Shown one piece after another: positions 24,748 to 36,133 of a DNA stretch of 64,000 bases. The translations under genes were made by a program, and so were the position numbers. The notes beneath the pieces are model-generated. The model was not told the origin of the DNA. It did not search any database and saw only the letters and a list, made by a program, of their open reading frames with translations. Source of the stretch: Linnemannia elongata (Eukaryota > Mortierellomycota > Mortierellomycetes > Mortierellales > Mortierellaceae); assembly GCA_036320915.1 (NCBI GenBank), contig JAXBDG010000013.1:186001-250000 (forward strand), in the 5' to 3' direction. Each line of letters opens with the position of its first letter. The first letter of the stretch is position 1.

Positions 24748-25458
24748 TTCGAGTTAAGGTTGTTGTTGTTGTATGTGGGTCGTAAACGTGGAAAGAGCGT
24801 GGATAAAGTGTGTTTTGATTGTGTGCAAGTGGAATGCAAAAGTGAGGTTAATGAGAAGTGCGACTGAAGGGTGGTGATAGTGAGTGAAGAAGAGTGAATG
24901 CAAAGTAGAGAAAGAAAGGAAAGGAAGAAGAATAAGAAGAAGAAAAAGAAGGAAGAAAGAAAGACTGTGGGTTTGAAAGATAAAAAAAGGGTGCGCCTCT
25001 CTGTCTGTGTCTCACTGATTTGTTTCGTTGTGCGTGTGTGTGTTGGGTGCGAAAAAGAGAGGAGTCGAAAAGGAGAATTGAGACAAACAAAAAAAGTGAA
25101 CCCGACGAATCCATACACAGACAATTCGCACGCGGGTACGCACCATGACATCGTCCTTCCTCTTTGTTTTGTGCTTCCTTTGCTCCTTCCTCCTTTTACA
25201 CTTTTACACTTTTACACTTTTACAGTCCAGTCAGCCCAGCCCGAACACATGCAACAGTCAGTAGCAACAAGGCGACGACACACAGAACACAGACCTAAAT
25301 CAACGAGCACTTACTGCCCCACTGCTCATCGTTCTATTGTCCCTCCAAATGCAGAAGCCCTTTCTTCTTGGTCTTGATGCGCAAGGTCTACTTTTTATCG
25401 AGCAAATTATGATCGTAGAGTTGGCTTTCAAGGGCCTTGGGAAATGTCCACTAACCAT
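24748..25458. other. Upstream region of the CBS gene / downstream of SPC25
   Basis: Purine-rich on the plus strand (about 24898-24965), so the leader of the minus-strand CBS gene is CT-rich, as in neighbouring genes. It contains a short TTTTACACTTTTACAC-type repeat at about 25195-25223. No gene is supported. Confidence 0.55.
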
Positions 25459-26965
25459 CTACTTTTTTGAAAGATCTCTGAACGCCTGTCGGACCTTCTT
25501 CATAAATCCATAAAAGTCCCTGGTCTCGTTCAGGTATCGCAACAATGCTGGCAGTTCCGGTAGCTCGGGCGAGCAATCCGACGCTATCCATCACAAACAA
25601 AAACGATTCACAAAGTACGTTAACACACATGCTCTGTCGCACTGTTATCGGACACACCAAAAGAAGATAACGAGAACGGGCCACAAATGGTACCTGAAAA
25701 CTCGTGTTGAGAGACATCCAGAGTGATCGAATATTCCTGTTCCCAGTCCTGCTCACTTATCCGCGTAAAGATAAATCCAATGTGGTCCACTATGCAAGGG
25801 AGGGATGAGCATAAAGGTAACCAGACACAGAGACGGTTAGTTAGTTGCTCTTTGTTCGAATCCATGTCACGGGTAGGCATAAAATGAAGGCGAAAGCACA
25901 AAAGGGCAAAGACAATACCTTTAACACCGACAATACGCATGGAGAGGAAGGACTCGTAACTCGCCAGCTCGGGTTTGTTCTTCAAGACCTGCTCATCCAA
26001 CGCCTTCTTTAATGCAATCTTGGCTATTCATAGTGAACAAGAACGGCAGAAAGGGGAGCGTCCGTTTGGTCAATAAGCCCTTGCGGTGCCATGTGAACAA
26101 ACACAAGAATTTGCAATTTTTCATTTGTTTCTCCTGCATGCAGTGTCTCTTGTCTGTGTTCGTTCGAAAGTTCCCTCCTGGGTTTCCAGATGCAACTATC
26201 ATTACCTTCCCGCTTGGCCTTGACTTCTTTCCGGAGAAGGTCGAGTTGTGCCTCGTGCAATGACCTTGTCTGCTTCATGTCCTCATATGTTGCCGATAGT
26301 TGCTGAATCGTCTTTGTCATGATTTGGGCCTCTTCCCTTTCCTTCTGTAATGCTATCATTAAGGATCAAAAAAAGAAGAGCCCTGGATTAACGACGGTGT
26401 TTCTGGTTGCAGACTGGAATCAGGCATCAAGCAACTCCATCAAGCGTCCTGTGGCATACTTTTGTTGAGTGCGGTCTCCTGTGCAACAGCAACCTTCATC
26501 TCTTCCCGCACTTCCCGATCGTACTCTAAAACACAAAGTGGGAGGAGTAGGGACCGACGATTAGTTTTCCGTAGTCCTAGACTACCAGAGTCAGATACTC
26601 CTAAGTAATAATATCCAATAACGCGCTTGCAGTCCCGTACCTCGTGCCTCGGCAGTTTCCCGGACCCACTGCTCAGTGTTCTCGACGATTTTTGACTTGA
26701 TCTTTTGAATGGCGCTGTTGACTTCGGTCTCGAATGTCGCTGCACGCGCCAAAAGCTCATCGCTGTCGAACTGTGGTGTTGGGAGTGTTGGTGTGGAGAG
26801 GTTGGGGGTCTTTGACGGGAGGAGGGAGAGGCGTTGGCTTCCAAAGGAGGAACGATGGTTCGAGTGGTCCGTCAAAAGGGAAGGTCTTCCCCCTGTGCCT
26901 GTTCCTGTTCCTGTTGAGCTCCTGAGAGATGACCGTGAATGTGCTTGTGCTTCTGAGTATGCCAT
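25459..26965 (-). CDS. SPC25: Kinetochore protein SPC25 (NDC80 complex)
   Basis: Subunit of the NDC80 complex that links kinetochores to spindle microtubules. Six exons: 26965-26641, 26525-26460, 26352-26206, 26023-25919, 25789-25694 and 25583-25459, giving 287 residues. After a Ser/Thr/Gly-rich head, a long coiled coil runs from about residue 80 (AATFETEVNSAIQKIKSKIV) through REEMKVAVAQE and LQKEREEAQIM to the mid-protein. The C-terminal globular domain matches Pfam Spc25: YESFLSMRIVGV, then VDHIGFIFTRIS and YSITLDVSQ, and the closing segment LPALLRYLNETRDF and GFMKKVRQAF. All five introns are phase 1, so each internal exon (66, 147, 105, 96 nt) is a multiple of three. The gene is divergent from the mitochondrial gene at 27302 across 336 bp. 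Confidence 0.92.
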
Positions 26966-27301
26966 GTTTTGCGTTTTTTTTGTTGTTGCTTGTTCTATGC
27001 TTCTTGTGGTATTGCGGTGATGTAGACCAACGTTCCTTGTGTCCCTGCGTCGCGAGTGGATGTGAGTTGTATGAGCGTGAAACGATGGCGGCAAAATAAA
27101 AAAATAAAACGTTGAGGGAGACGCGCTCACACCCAAAGAACCAAGTCCCAGGTCCATTTTGGTGAGCTAAGCCACCTCCACGTTGGCCTAATTATTTCTC
27201 GTTCCCGTTTTCGTTTTGCTTTTTCCTTTTACAACTACGCATTCATATTCACACACGGACAGGCAAGGAGCCAAGCTGTCACCTACACAGGAACTGGGAG
27301 G
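26966..27301. promoter_or_regulatory. 336-bp bidirectional promoter region (SPC25 / mitochondrial gene)
   Basis: This interval holds the 5' flanks of two divergent genes. On the SPC25 side there are GCGTCGCGAG (about 27045) and GACGCGCTC (about 27121) segments. These resemble the ACGCG core of MluI cell-cycle boxes, which would suit a mitotic gene, but neither is a full ACGCGT. Functional assignment is inference only. Confidence 0.4.
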
Positions 27302-28947
27302 ATGTCAATTCATATAGCGAGAACGCGAGTGCTCGTCGCACGCTCTCGGATATCACGGAGCTACAGCAGCGGCAATTCCGCCTCAACCACCACCTCAACC
27401 TCACAGCCGCAAAAGGCAACCACCCGTACCTCAAGAGGACCCACTATCCCACGTAAACCACGGATACAGGACTTGTCCAGTGACATGCCGCCGCGTTCCT
27501 TCTTACTGGACCTTCCCACAAGACCAACGCCCAAGCGGTTATCTCCTGCAGAACGAGAGCATGAAACATTGACATCATTTGAGAAGAAGATTGCCAACAA
27601 TCCCTATGGTATGTCGCCATCCGACACCACTTTGCTTTTGGTGTGATCGTTGGTGTTTCGAGGCGACCAGGAAATACCTTTGTTTCTTGCACCCACTGGA
27701 AATTTTACCTAATGATATCGTTTTCTGCACTTGTGCCTCTTGTAGCTGCGATATTGGCCACACCTGTCAGGCAATGCCTCTATACCCGGCTCATTCTCCC
27801 AAGTGGTATGTTCTCAGGAACTTGGACACCCATTATCTTCGCCGCACTGCTAAAGGAAACTCAACCAGTCTGGACTAACACAGAACCTACTGTCGCACTT
27901 CGCGATATAAAATAGCATTCCTGACAAAGTTCATACAAGCAGCGGGACCTGACGACCGGCCCTGGATCGTACCCGAGCGGATCTTGCCCCACGCCATCAC
28001 CAAGAAACCAACACCGAGTGCTTATCATGATGACCCACGCAACGGATTCGGCAAATGGATGATCACCACATCTGCCGTCATCGACAATGTCATCAGAGAA
28101 GGTACGATCATTTACCCACCCAATTGCCAACCAGGACGCTGTTATTATGGCGAGGAATATAAATGCTGACATCTCCCCACGTGTGACCTCGGATAAAATA
28201 GGAAGGTACAAGATGATCAACGCGGCGGCGTTTATGAGACAGGACATGTCGAAACTGGTCTATGCGCAGTGGTCGATCCGAGTTGCGCATGAGTTCAGGG
28301 TGCTCTACAAGACATCGTTCACAAAGGAAACCAAGAAACAGCCCACGCTTCGTCGACCTCGGTTCATTCTCTTGGATGGAACGCATGCTCATCCACCAGG
28401 AACCAGGAAGAAGATTGATACTACTGGCAGTAACGGATTGGTAGAAGGGTTGGGACCGGTTCTAGGGTTCAGGAGCGCGCAGAGGATTGAGGTACCGTGT
28501 GTGTTGTACTTTGGCAAGGGACTTCGGCTGAAGTCTGGAACAGGCACCAGCAAGGATGCTGTGGCATTGAGCAAGGGGATTACGAAGAATAAGGATCGGG
28601 ATCGCTCAGTATCACGGCGGACCTCAGAATCAGGATTATTGGAGGAGATCGACATCACGAAACCCAATCTCCCCACGCTCGCCAAGGACAGGCAGTCCAC
28701 ACATGAGCAGATGGAGATCTGGCAGTCTACTGGACGGCGGTTCAAGTCACCTGTATATGACATGGAGCGACTGTTTGAGCATCATCCTCAGGGTCTGGAT
28801 GTTATCAAGCAGAAGTGTCTGGAACTGATGCCGAATGCTCAGGTGCCATCTAGTGACGAGGAAGTAGCACCGGTGTGGTTGGGCGTAAGAGGATCAAGGG
28901 AAACCATCCCGATCTGTATTGGGCTCTGGAAAATGACCTATTTGTAA
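27302..28947 (+). CDS. Mitochondrion-targeted protein of unknown function
   Basis: Four exons, 27302-27608, 27746-27805, 27916-28101 and 28202-28947, give 432 residues; all introns are phase 1. The N-terminus (MSIHIARTRVLVARSRISRS) is Arg/Ser-rich, acid-free and amphipathic, as in a mitochondrial presequence. The core has the notable motif NPYAAILATPVRQCLYTRLILPSA split over exons 1-3 as NPY, then ATPVRQC, then LPSAFL. It continues with PWIVPERILP and a C-terminal part rich in basic residues that ends WLGVRGSRETIPICIGLWKM. The ATP-x-R-x-C-x-x-T-x-x-x-LP pattern looks like a conserved fungal mitochondrial family, perhaps mitoribosome-associated, but I cannot name it. No catalytic motif or membrane segment is visible. 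Confidence 0.7.
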
Positions 28948-29953
28948 ATAAACCCTAATGCCCTTTTTTTTCTCCCTTTTTTCATTTGGAAGGAGGGATC
29001 GTTGCTCTTTAATTCTACCTTGGAACCCGCATCGCCGGTCCATCAAAAAAGAAGAGTAATGGTGTAGGTAAAAACGGGATGTGCTGACCTGTAACCTGGC
29101 GAGAGAGGGGCTACGCCACCTTGTTGATCAAAACTACACGACATAAGCGCGTCAAGAAAAACAGCTCGCGGTTTTTTTTTTTGGCGACGCGTTCAGAATT
29201 TTCGTTGACGCGTTTTTTTCGTCACAAACATTATCCATTCGCATTCTCACGCCTCTGCTTTGAGGGGGTGCCTTCGTTTTGTTAGGTGCACAGATAATCA
29301 TGATTGGCGATACCCTTTTGTTTCCTTCCTCCTTATTCCTCTGGCACTTTTTATTTCACTTACTCGCCCAATAAAAGGATGTATCATGATATGCCTAGAC
29401 AAAGACAGAGAGGACGGTTTTTTTGAGCTTTTCAAACGACTTTTTACTCATGACATAAACAGCCCAAGGATTAGAAGGTCGTAAGATAGAAATACAAAGA
29501 GAAGAGCTCGACAGCGCACAGGACACGCCAATCGACTACTTCCAGCCAAAAAGAAATTAAGCTTGTCAACATCCATATCAGAAATCCACTCATTCCTTCC
29601 TCCATTCTGCTTATAACTCTCAAAACTTTTACCTCCGCCAGTTGCTTCCCATGATCCCTGTCACATCCATTGGTACAATTTTCCTAGACCTTGCCCGTGA
29701 TCTTTAAAAATGAAAAAAGCACGTCAAGCGAAACCGTCTTCGCCCGTTGATACAAATTTGCGATTGCAGCTTTGTCAAAAATAAAACGACCAGTTCTGCA
29801 CATACACAATCACGATCCTGAAGATTCCTTCCATAGAAAAATAAAACTCGGTTTAATGGTGGTACAATAATAATCAACCCAGCACAACAACAAAATTAGC
29901 ACCCTCGTCTACTCAACGACAGCTAAAATCAATAACCTCTTTCTTCTGCGCCT
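28948..29953. other. Convergent intergenic spacer
   Basis: AT-rich spacer between the 3' ends of the mitochondrial-protein and BCL7-like genes. Two GACGCGTT segments (about 29186 and 29208) sit 20 bases apart, but they lie between convergent 3' ends where a promoter role is not expected. No gene is supported. Confidence 0.55.
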
Positions 29954-31391
29954 TTACGCGAAGGGCACAGAAGGATGATCAACGTCCATATGTGCATCTT
30001 CCTCATGCACAACCCGCTGTACTCCAGCAATTTCATGTCCTTCTGCAGACTTGAGAGTTCCAAGACGTTCATGTTCTACCGCAACAACGGCGCCTCCAGC
30101 AACAGCGACGCTAGTGGTTGCAGATCCAGAAACGGGCTGAACAACGTGATGATGGTGCTGCTCCTTCTCCTTGACAACAAGCTTTTCCTCCATCTCCTCC
30201 TCCATCTCAGCCTGTCCTTGATCAAGTCCCTTGACGACCAAATCAACTTCTGCTTCCCGCTTCAGGTCGTCAGAGTCCATCATCATGGGTGCAGGGGACA
30301 TGCTCTCAAAATCCTGAGGCGTGTTGGCCTGTGTCTCGACGGGGGTCTCCAAAGAGGGTGTAAACACCAAAGGCCGGCTAGAATCTGTATCATCCTCATC
30401 ATCATCCTCTGTGCTTCCTCCGGCAGTGCTCCCGCCACTGTTGGCGAGCCCCTTGATCTCTTCCCGAATCAGCTTTTGAGCTAACGTCTCTGGATGTGAG
30501 CTGCTACTCCCAGCCAACGTAGATGAGACAGAAATGGAGGGGCGCTTTTCTGTTTTGGAGAGCGTCGGGGAGGTGGACGTGTGAGTTGCTGGAGGATTTG
30601 ACGTTGACGTCTTGTTGATGTTGGTTGTAGTTGTATTAGTGGTTGTGGTGCTCACTGCATCGTCCTCATCGTCGTCCTCTCCTGTCTGTGCTGGTGTCGA
30701 AGCACCTGTATCATCTGCATCCTGAAGAGTTGGCAATGCTGGGATAGGCGTTCCCACCTCCTGTTTTGTTATTTGATTCGCAAAGAAGAATGATATGGGT
30801 GTCAGTGATCTGTGCTTGATACCAATCTGGAAGCGCCCTTATGTTTAGGTATAAGCTTAGGTGTATGAAGCTTTACCTCCTCGATTTGACGGGGAATAGG
30901 TGCCTGCTCGATCTCCTCGTCATCGTCATCATCATCGAAATCGACCTGTCTGTCCGCTATTTAACGACAACAATGTTTCAGAAAGATATAAAGCAATGGT
31001 GTGAGTGAACATTCCTTAGATGTGTGATATCCTGAACACGACCGCAAAGGTCCTAAATTCGATGCACGGTCCAGCAATGCTTTCACTACTTACATTTGAC
31101 CCACTTGAACACCTGCAACTGCTTCCCGTTCTTGGACTCTGCCCACTTCTTGTCCCTAATCACAATCGAGGCAACAAAACAGAAAAAAAAAAATGTCAGC
31201 GTGACACCTAGATTCCATGAACTGGGCTAACAAGATGTACTGATCTATGTCGGTGCCGATGTCGGCTGTTGCGACAGTAATGTTGGTTACCAGCACTGGA
31301 CAGGTTGGAGGACGGCGCGTTTGAGTCTGTCATGTTCTCCTCCTGCGGCGTTCCTGACGCCTCTTCCTTCGCGTGGACGCGTTGAAGTCAT
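29954..31391 (-). CDS. BCL7-type SWI/SNF (BAF)-associated protein
   Basis: Predicted chromatin-remodelling accessory subunit. Exons 31391-31291, 31155-31094, 30956-30877 and 30760-29954 give 349 residues. The first 55 residues match the BCL7 N-terminal domain: an Arg-rich start (TSTRPREGRGVRN), a short helix (DRLKRAVLQPV), then CWDKKWAE and LQVFKWVK, which parallels the animal WEKKWV...LRIYKWVP pattern with the same W-x-KKW spacing. Next come an acidic run (DFDDDDDDEE) and a long disordered Ser/Thr/Asp-rich tail. The first intron was chosen because it alone joins an ATG-started frame in phase 2 to the conserved WDKKW exon. Human BCL7 proteins are about 210-230 residues, so this one is larger only through its tail. 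It is divergent from HIS3 across 404 bp. Confidence 0.72.
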
Positions 31392-31621
31392 CTTGTGGTG
31401 TGATGTGTTCCTGGTATGTAGGTTTGTTGAGAAACAAACTGCACTTGGGCGAGTTGCCACTGAAATGTAGGATCGAAATGTTCCAGCGAAATGAACTCGT
31501 CATAGGAGACAACTCAGTCGTATGGCCTGTACTTCTCCGCCAAAATTAAATATTTGCCCAGTCCCTGGACTCCACCCTGACTGAGCTAAAAAAAAGTCTC
31601 CGAGCAGACAGACAGACAGGG

Positions 31622-31628
31622 TGAGTCA
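31622..31628. promoter_or_regulatory. Gcn4-type site (TGAGTCA) upstream of HIS3
   Basis: TGAGTCA is the consensus Gcn4/CPC1 bZIP site (TGASTCA). It lies 168 bases before the HIS3 start codon within the divergent BCL7-like/HIS3 promoter. In yeast and other fungi, HIS3 is a classic target of general amino acid control through this site. Occupancy is inferred. Confidence 0.6.
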
Positions 31629-31747
31629 GACGCCACCATTTTTTTTTTTCATTATCAATCTCTAATTTGATAGCAATAACCCCCCTTTTCTTGCTTTTCT
31701 CTGCCCCCTCTTTCCTTCTCTCCTCCTCTTCCCCTCTTCACACATTA

Positions 31748-31771
31748 CCCCCCCCCCCCCCCCCCCCCCCC
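31748..31771. repeat. C24 homopolymer in the HIS3 leader
   Basis: An uninterrupted run of 24 C lies 25 bases before the HIS3 start codon, in a long CT-rich leader. It is probably transcribed. Such a run is prone to length error in sequencing and replication. Confidence 0.8.
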
Positions 31772-31795
31772 TCTCACCAACAGCCCGACACAGCA

Positions 31796-32855
31796 ATGGC
31801 AGCAGCACAAAGAGTCGCAACCGTCTCCCGCAAGACCAACGAGACTGACATCCACATCACCCTCGCCATGGACCAGGCCGGAGCACAGTCCATCGACATC
31901 GACTCTGGAATCGGATTCCTCGACCATGTACGAGTTTCCCTCCTTCATATAAAGGAAGCCACTGTTAACTAGCAAGGATCCTACATATGCCCCTGCCGTC
32001 TTGCTTATCAAGCCCTAACCAACACCTTCGTCCCCTCTGGCCTCTCTGATAGATGTACCATGCATTGGCAAAGCACTCTGGCTGGTCGCTGTCCTTAAAG
32101 TGCAAGGGCGACCTCCACATTGACGATCACCACACTGCTGAGGATACCGCCATCGCTCTCGGCATGGCCTTCAAGCAGGCCCTTGGCGAGCCCCGTGGTA
32201 TCAAGCGCTTCGGATCTGCCTACTGCCCCCTCGACGAGGTAACCTTCATGCTTGATATCACTTGGAGTTATTTTTGCACTTGTTTGCTGGTTTTTTTTTA
32301 CTCCGATTCCGGATAATCCTCTTAGCCTGCATAGAAAAAAAAATTCGACTCTTAATTATTCACCTCCCCTCCATCCTTTCCTCCACAACATGACACTAAC
32401 GACGCTGATCCTCATGTAAAAAAAACTAAACGAAATAGGCACTGTCGAGGGCAGTGGTGGATATTTCAGGGCGCCCCTTCGCAGATATCAACTTAGGCCT
32501 GAAGCGCGAGATGATCGGGACCTTGTCCTGTGAGATGATCCCCCACGTCATGGAGTCCTTTGCTCAGGCTGGTGGTATCACTCTCCACGTCGATGTCATC
32601 AAGGGTTTCAACGATCACCACAGGTAATGAATTCTTCCTTTTTTTTTTGTTAAAGCAAGGACGAAGAAGGAGAAAGGGGTTTGTGGTTGAAGAGAGAAGA
32701 AAGGAAAATGATTTTTGACTAACGGTTCTTTGATTTCGTTTTCGTTAATAATGAATAGGGCTGAGAGTGCGTTCAAGGCGTTGGCGGTGGCGTTGAAGAA
32801 TGCGATTGAGAGGACTGGAACCAACGACGTTCCCAGCACCAAGGGCGTTCTGTAA
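31796..32855 (+). CDS. HIS3: Imidazoleglycerol-phosphate dehydratase
   Basis: Manganese enzyme that dehydrates imidazole-glycerol phosphate to imidazole-acetol phosphate in histidine biosynthesis. Exons 31796-31927, 32053-32238, 32439-32623 and 32759-32855 give 199 residues, near the usual 195-220 for monofunctional fungal enzymes. Family landmarks are SGIGFLDHM (His split by intron 1), [23 protein letters not shown] and [14 protein letters not shown], which provide the metal-binding His and Glu residues; the C-terminus [10 protein letters not shown] is typical. Starting at 31796 gives the family-like N-terminus, although the frame is open further upstream through the C24 tract. Acceptors are GATAG, AATAG and AATAG. 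A Gcn4-type site is 168 bases upstream and an AATAAA is at 32931. The 3' end faces the YSC84-like gene only 157 bp away. Confidence 0.96.
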
Positions 32856-33012
32856 ACGTATCACGAACTATTGCCAGGAACCTTTTACTCGCTTCATTAC
32901 CATCACCATTCAACTCCCAAATCTAGAGGGAATAAACACACAACAGATCAAACAACCCAATTTAGAGTGAGCAAGGCTATATCTATCTTTTACTAAGAAA
33001 CGAGAACCACAC

Positions 33013-35087
33013 TTATTGGACATAGTTGGCAGGAAAAGCGCCTTCCCTTCCATTTAACCTCCCCGTCCACCAATCATTCGTACTCTCCGTCTTCTTCACA
33101 ACCGAAATCCGATCCCCCTTACTAAACGACAAATCCGTAGGTTGCTCACCAGCGTAATCGTATAGCGCTGTTACAAATACGGGCTTTGCGGCCATTACTG
33201 AGGGTGCCGGCGGTGCTGGTGGAGGTGGAGCACTGCGGGAATGGGTGGACGAGAAGGAGGAGGATTTTTTGTTGGCGATGCTAGTATTCATGGGGTTCTG
33301 AATGGAGGAGAATGGGTTGTTGTTGTCGCTTGAAGGCCGGCCGTATCCTGCATTGGTGTTGCTCTTGGCTTCCAGGGGCTTGTTGCTGAACTTGGAAACT
33401 GGAGTGCTGGCGGTAGGAGAATAACTGGGAGCAGGTTCATCCAGGTCGGGGATTAGAGATGTCCTGGCATCAGCGTGGTAATCTCTCGCAGAACCATCAC
33501 CCTCCAACCCGACATACCCACCAGCATTACTGTTACTCGGGCTACCAAACGCATACCCCGCCGAAGCATTCGTCGACGACCGTCCTCGCCCACCCATCGA
33601 CGGACTGCCCACTTCCTGACTGTTCCCAAACCGCCCCGCCTGTGCTGTGCTAGCACTTCTCCCAACCCCAGGTGAATTCATCGGCGACCCATTCGAAAAC
33701 TGTTGATGCTCATCCCCATAGAGAGACCCCCTCGGTGAGTCACTTGTTCCACTATACGCTGTACTCCCGTCCGACGCCTTCATGTTGAGTGCACGGTAAA
33801 GGATATCTGCTTGGGGTGGAGGTGGGATGGCGCCTGAGAGGAGGTCTTGGGCGGTAACGGGGGCTCTATAGAAGGCTTCGTTTGTGTCCTTGCGTTCTAT
33901 TATAATCGATCCTTCAATTGATACTCCTGGTTTTTTTTGGTAAATTGAGATGTCATAGGTGAGAAGTGGTGGTCAATGTGTGATGAATGGTAAGTATTTT
34001 TCTGTAGACGAGAAGGAGATGTGAGAACGCTGTGATAGTGGGCAAAGAGACATACCGGCGAAGAGACCCTTGGTTTTGCTATAAGAATAGATGGCGGCAA
34101 TAGCGCCGACGGTGGCGGATGCACCCGCCTCCGCCGTTCTTCCAATCGGTCCAGCAGCAACTATCGACACATGCACAGATCAAGCAAGGGAGAAAAAAAG
34201 GTTTGTGGAGAAGCAAAACAAGGTTAATTCACCATCCATCATTTCTTCACAATTTCCTCTCCTTCTCATTCACTTCTCCACAACCAAAAACGCCAAAAAA
34301 CACCAAACTCACCAGAAAGGTTCCCTCCCAGGGTGACATTTCCTTCCTTCATAAAACTCCTGACCGCGCTTCTAGTATTCAAAATTATCACAAAATCCGT
34401 AATCTCCGCTCCAATCTGTCCGCCAAATCCCATCCCACCCGTCCCAATCGCCGATGGAGCCGACCATGTCCCATCTTCAAGCCGGGCGACGACTACACCG
34501 GACCCTGCACGACCAGAGAAAAGGAATCCAGCTTTGATGACGGTGAAGATTGCGAGACCCTTGGCGCGGGAGAGAATGTTGGGTGGGATTATATTGTCGA
34601 TTCCTTTGGCTGCCACTGGGTCTATCATATCGGACGTATTTTTTTAGTGCGATTGGAGGAGGAGAGTGTGGAGAAGAATGATTTTAGTGCGGATGGAAGC
34701 GTACGAGTGTTATGCGTTTGTTAATTGCCAGATTGCTGGGACTGATTATGCTTAGTTCTCATTTTTTTTCCTGCATGCTGTATTGAAGATATTTGGATCG
34801 ATTGGCTTGTCAAACCCCTTCATCCAGTAACAGACTAAAAGGGAGGCGGAAGAGAAACTCACCGATGAAGGCGTTCAAGATCTTGGACGCTTTTTTGCAC
34901 TCGCCTACACATACAACACACCAAAACAACAACAAATGTTAGAACACGAACGTAACTCTCCTGAACCCCCCCCTCCCTACTCAGAATAGTTGATTGACAA
35001 GGAGGGGGATTGTAACGTTGTGGGTATACCGGCAAGGTCCTTGGGCAGCGGACTATTGATTTTGACGCTTTTCTTGAGCGATGACAT
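33013..35087 (-). CDS. YSC84: YSC84/LSB3-type SYLF plus SH3 domain protein
   Basis: Homologue of yeast Ysc84/Lsb3 (human SH3YL1), an actin-patch and endocytosis protein that binds membranes and actin through the SYLF domain and partners through SH3. Exons 35087-35030, 34904-34863, 34621-34313, 34160-34056 and 33926-33013 give 475 residues; all introns are phase 1. The SYLF region covers roughly residues 10-220: ECKKASKILNAFI, DNIIPPNILSRAKGLAIF, GFLFSGRAGSGVVVARL, DGTWSAPSAIG, TLGGNLSVAAGPIGR, YSKTKGLFAGVSIEGS and IERKDTNEAFY. A Ser/Pro/Asn-rich disordered linker follows. The C-terminal SH3 has ALYDYAGEQPTDLSF, NDWWTGRLNG and FPANYVQ. The domain order and the sequence leave little doubt. Confidence 0.95.
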
Positions 35088-35251
35088 TCCTGGCTTTTTT
35101 TTTTTTTTGTCGAAATGGAATGAGGAAAGGTGTAATGAGAAGAAGAAATCATGGACGCTGGTGTCTCGGGTCCAGAAATCATCAATAGATTTTTTTTTAT
35201 TTTCTAACATCTTCCTCACCTAAGACACCACCAACCAGGGTATACTTCTTG

Positions 35252-35286
<35 letters not shown>

Positions 35287-36133
35287 CAGTTTGGTGGCGT
35301 CTTTGTGGAGTGCACGTGCACCAGACATAACGAGTGCAAGGTTTCTTTCTTCTCTTCCGCTCTTCACCCACTCGCTCTCTTCGTTATCTGTTGTGTGACC
35401 ATGTGAATAGTGCAATGGGCATACAGCATGAAAAAAAGGGAGGACAAAGTCGGAGCGCGGAGTAGTAAAGGTGGCGGAGGGGGAGGGCAAGACAAGGGTG
35501 AGCGGAAAGAAAAAAAAACCAACGAGAGCCGAAGACATGTGAAGTGGAAGAGACGGAAAGGAAAAGAAAAAAAAATGCCATCAAGCCTTCCCAGCTTGAA
35601 CGTGAAAGTGAGCAAAATAAAAGGAGGAGCACGACGGACGCCCTTTGGACTTCCATACCCTTTAGAATACTCCCAATTCTAATGCATAGAGCACTGGGAA
35701 GCTTGACTAAACATACTCGCTCGTTTCTCACATACTTTCACCACTTAATGGAATCCTTGCCACCATTGACCAAGAGCCTACAGTAGGTGTAGTCATGCTT
35801 GACTAAGTGTAATGTTTTTCTTATTTATTCATGGTAAATAGTACTGGTCAGTCTTGGGAAGGGGGGGGGGTTTTTTGTGCTGAACGATGAAAAAAAGTGA
35901 AGGATAACACAATGAAGGAAGAAAATGGTGTGGAGATGAAAATGAAAATGAGGGTGAATTAAATATGGGTAACTGAAAATGTATGGACAAAAAAAATAGT
36001 TGGTTTATCTACTTCGCCCGTCCAAGGAAATGGATGGGATGATAGCAAAAATGAAATGAACAAATGAAAAATAAAACACAAATGAAAAATAAAAAATAAA
36101 AAAATAAAAAAACCCCCTCAACAGCAACAGAAA
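35088..36133. other. Spacer: YSC84-like promoter and 3' flank of the next gene
   Basis: Contains an A29 tract (35255-35283), a purine-rich stretch (35440-35580) that is CT-rich on the coding strand of the YSC84-like gene, and a G10/T6 run near 35862. The AAAATAAA-rich block just before 36120 probably belongs to the 3' untranslated end of the minus-strand gene that stops at 36134. No gene is supported. Confidence 0.55.

Noticed and set aside
31200..31300. Alternative BCL7-like exon reading ADIGTDIDQYI joined to the WDKKW exon
   Set aside because: It needs a 25-nt intron, too short for splicing, and has no start; the phase-2 junction from MTSTRP fits the family better.
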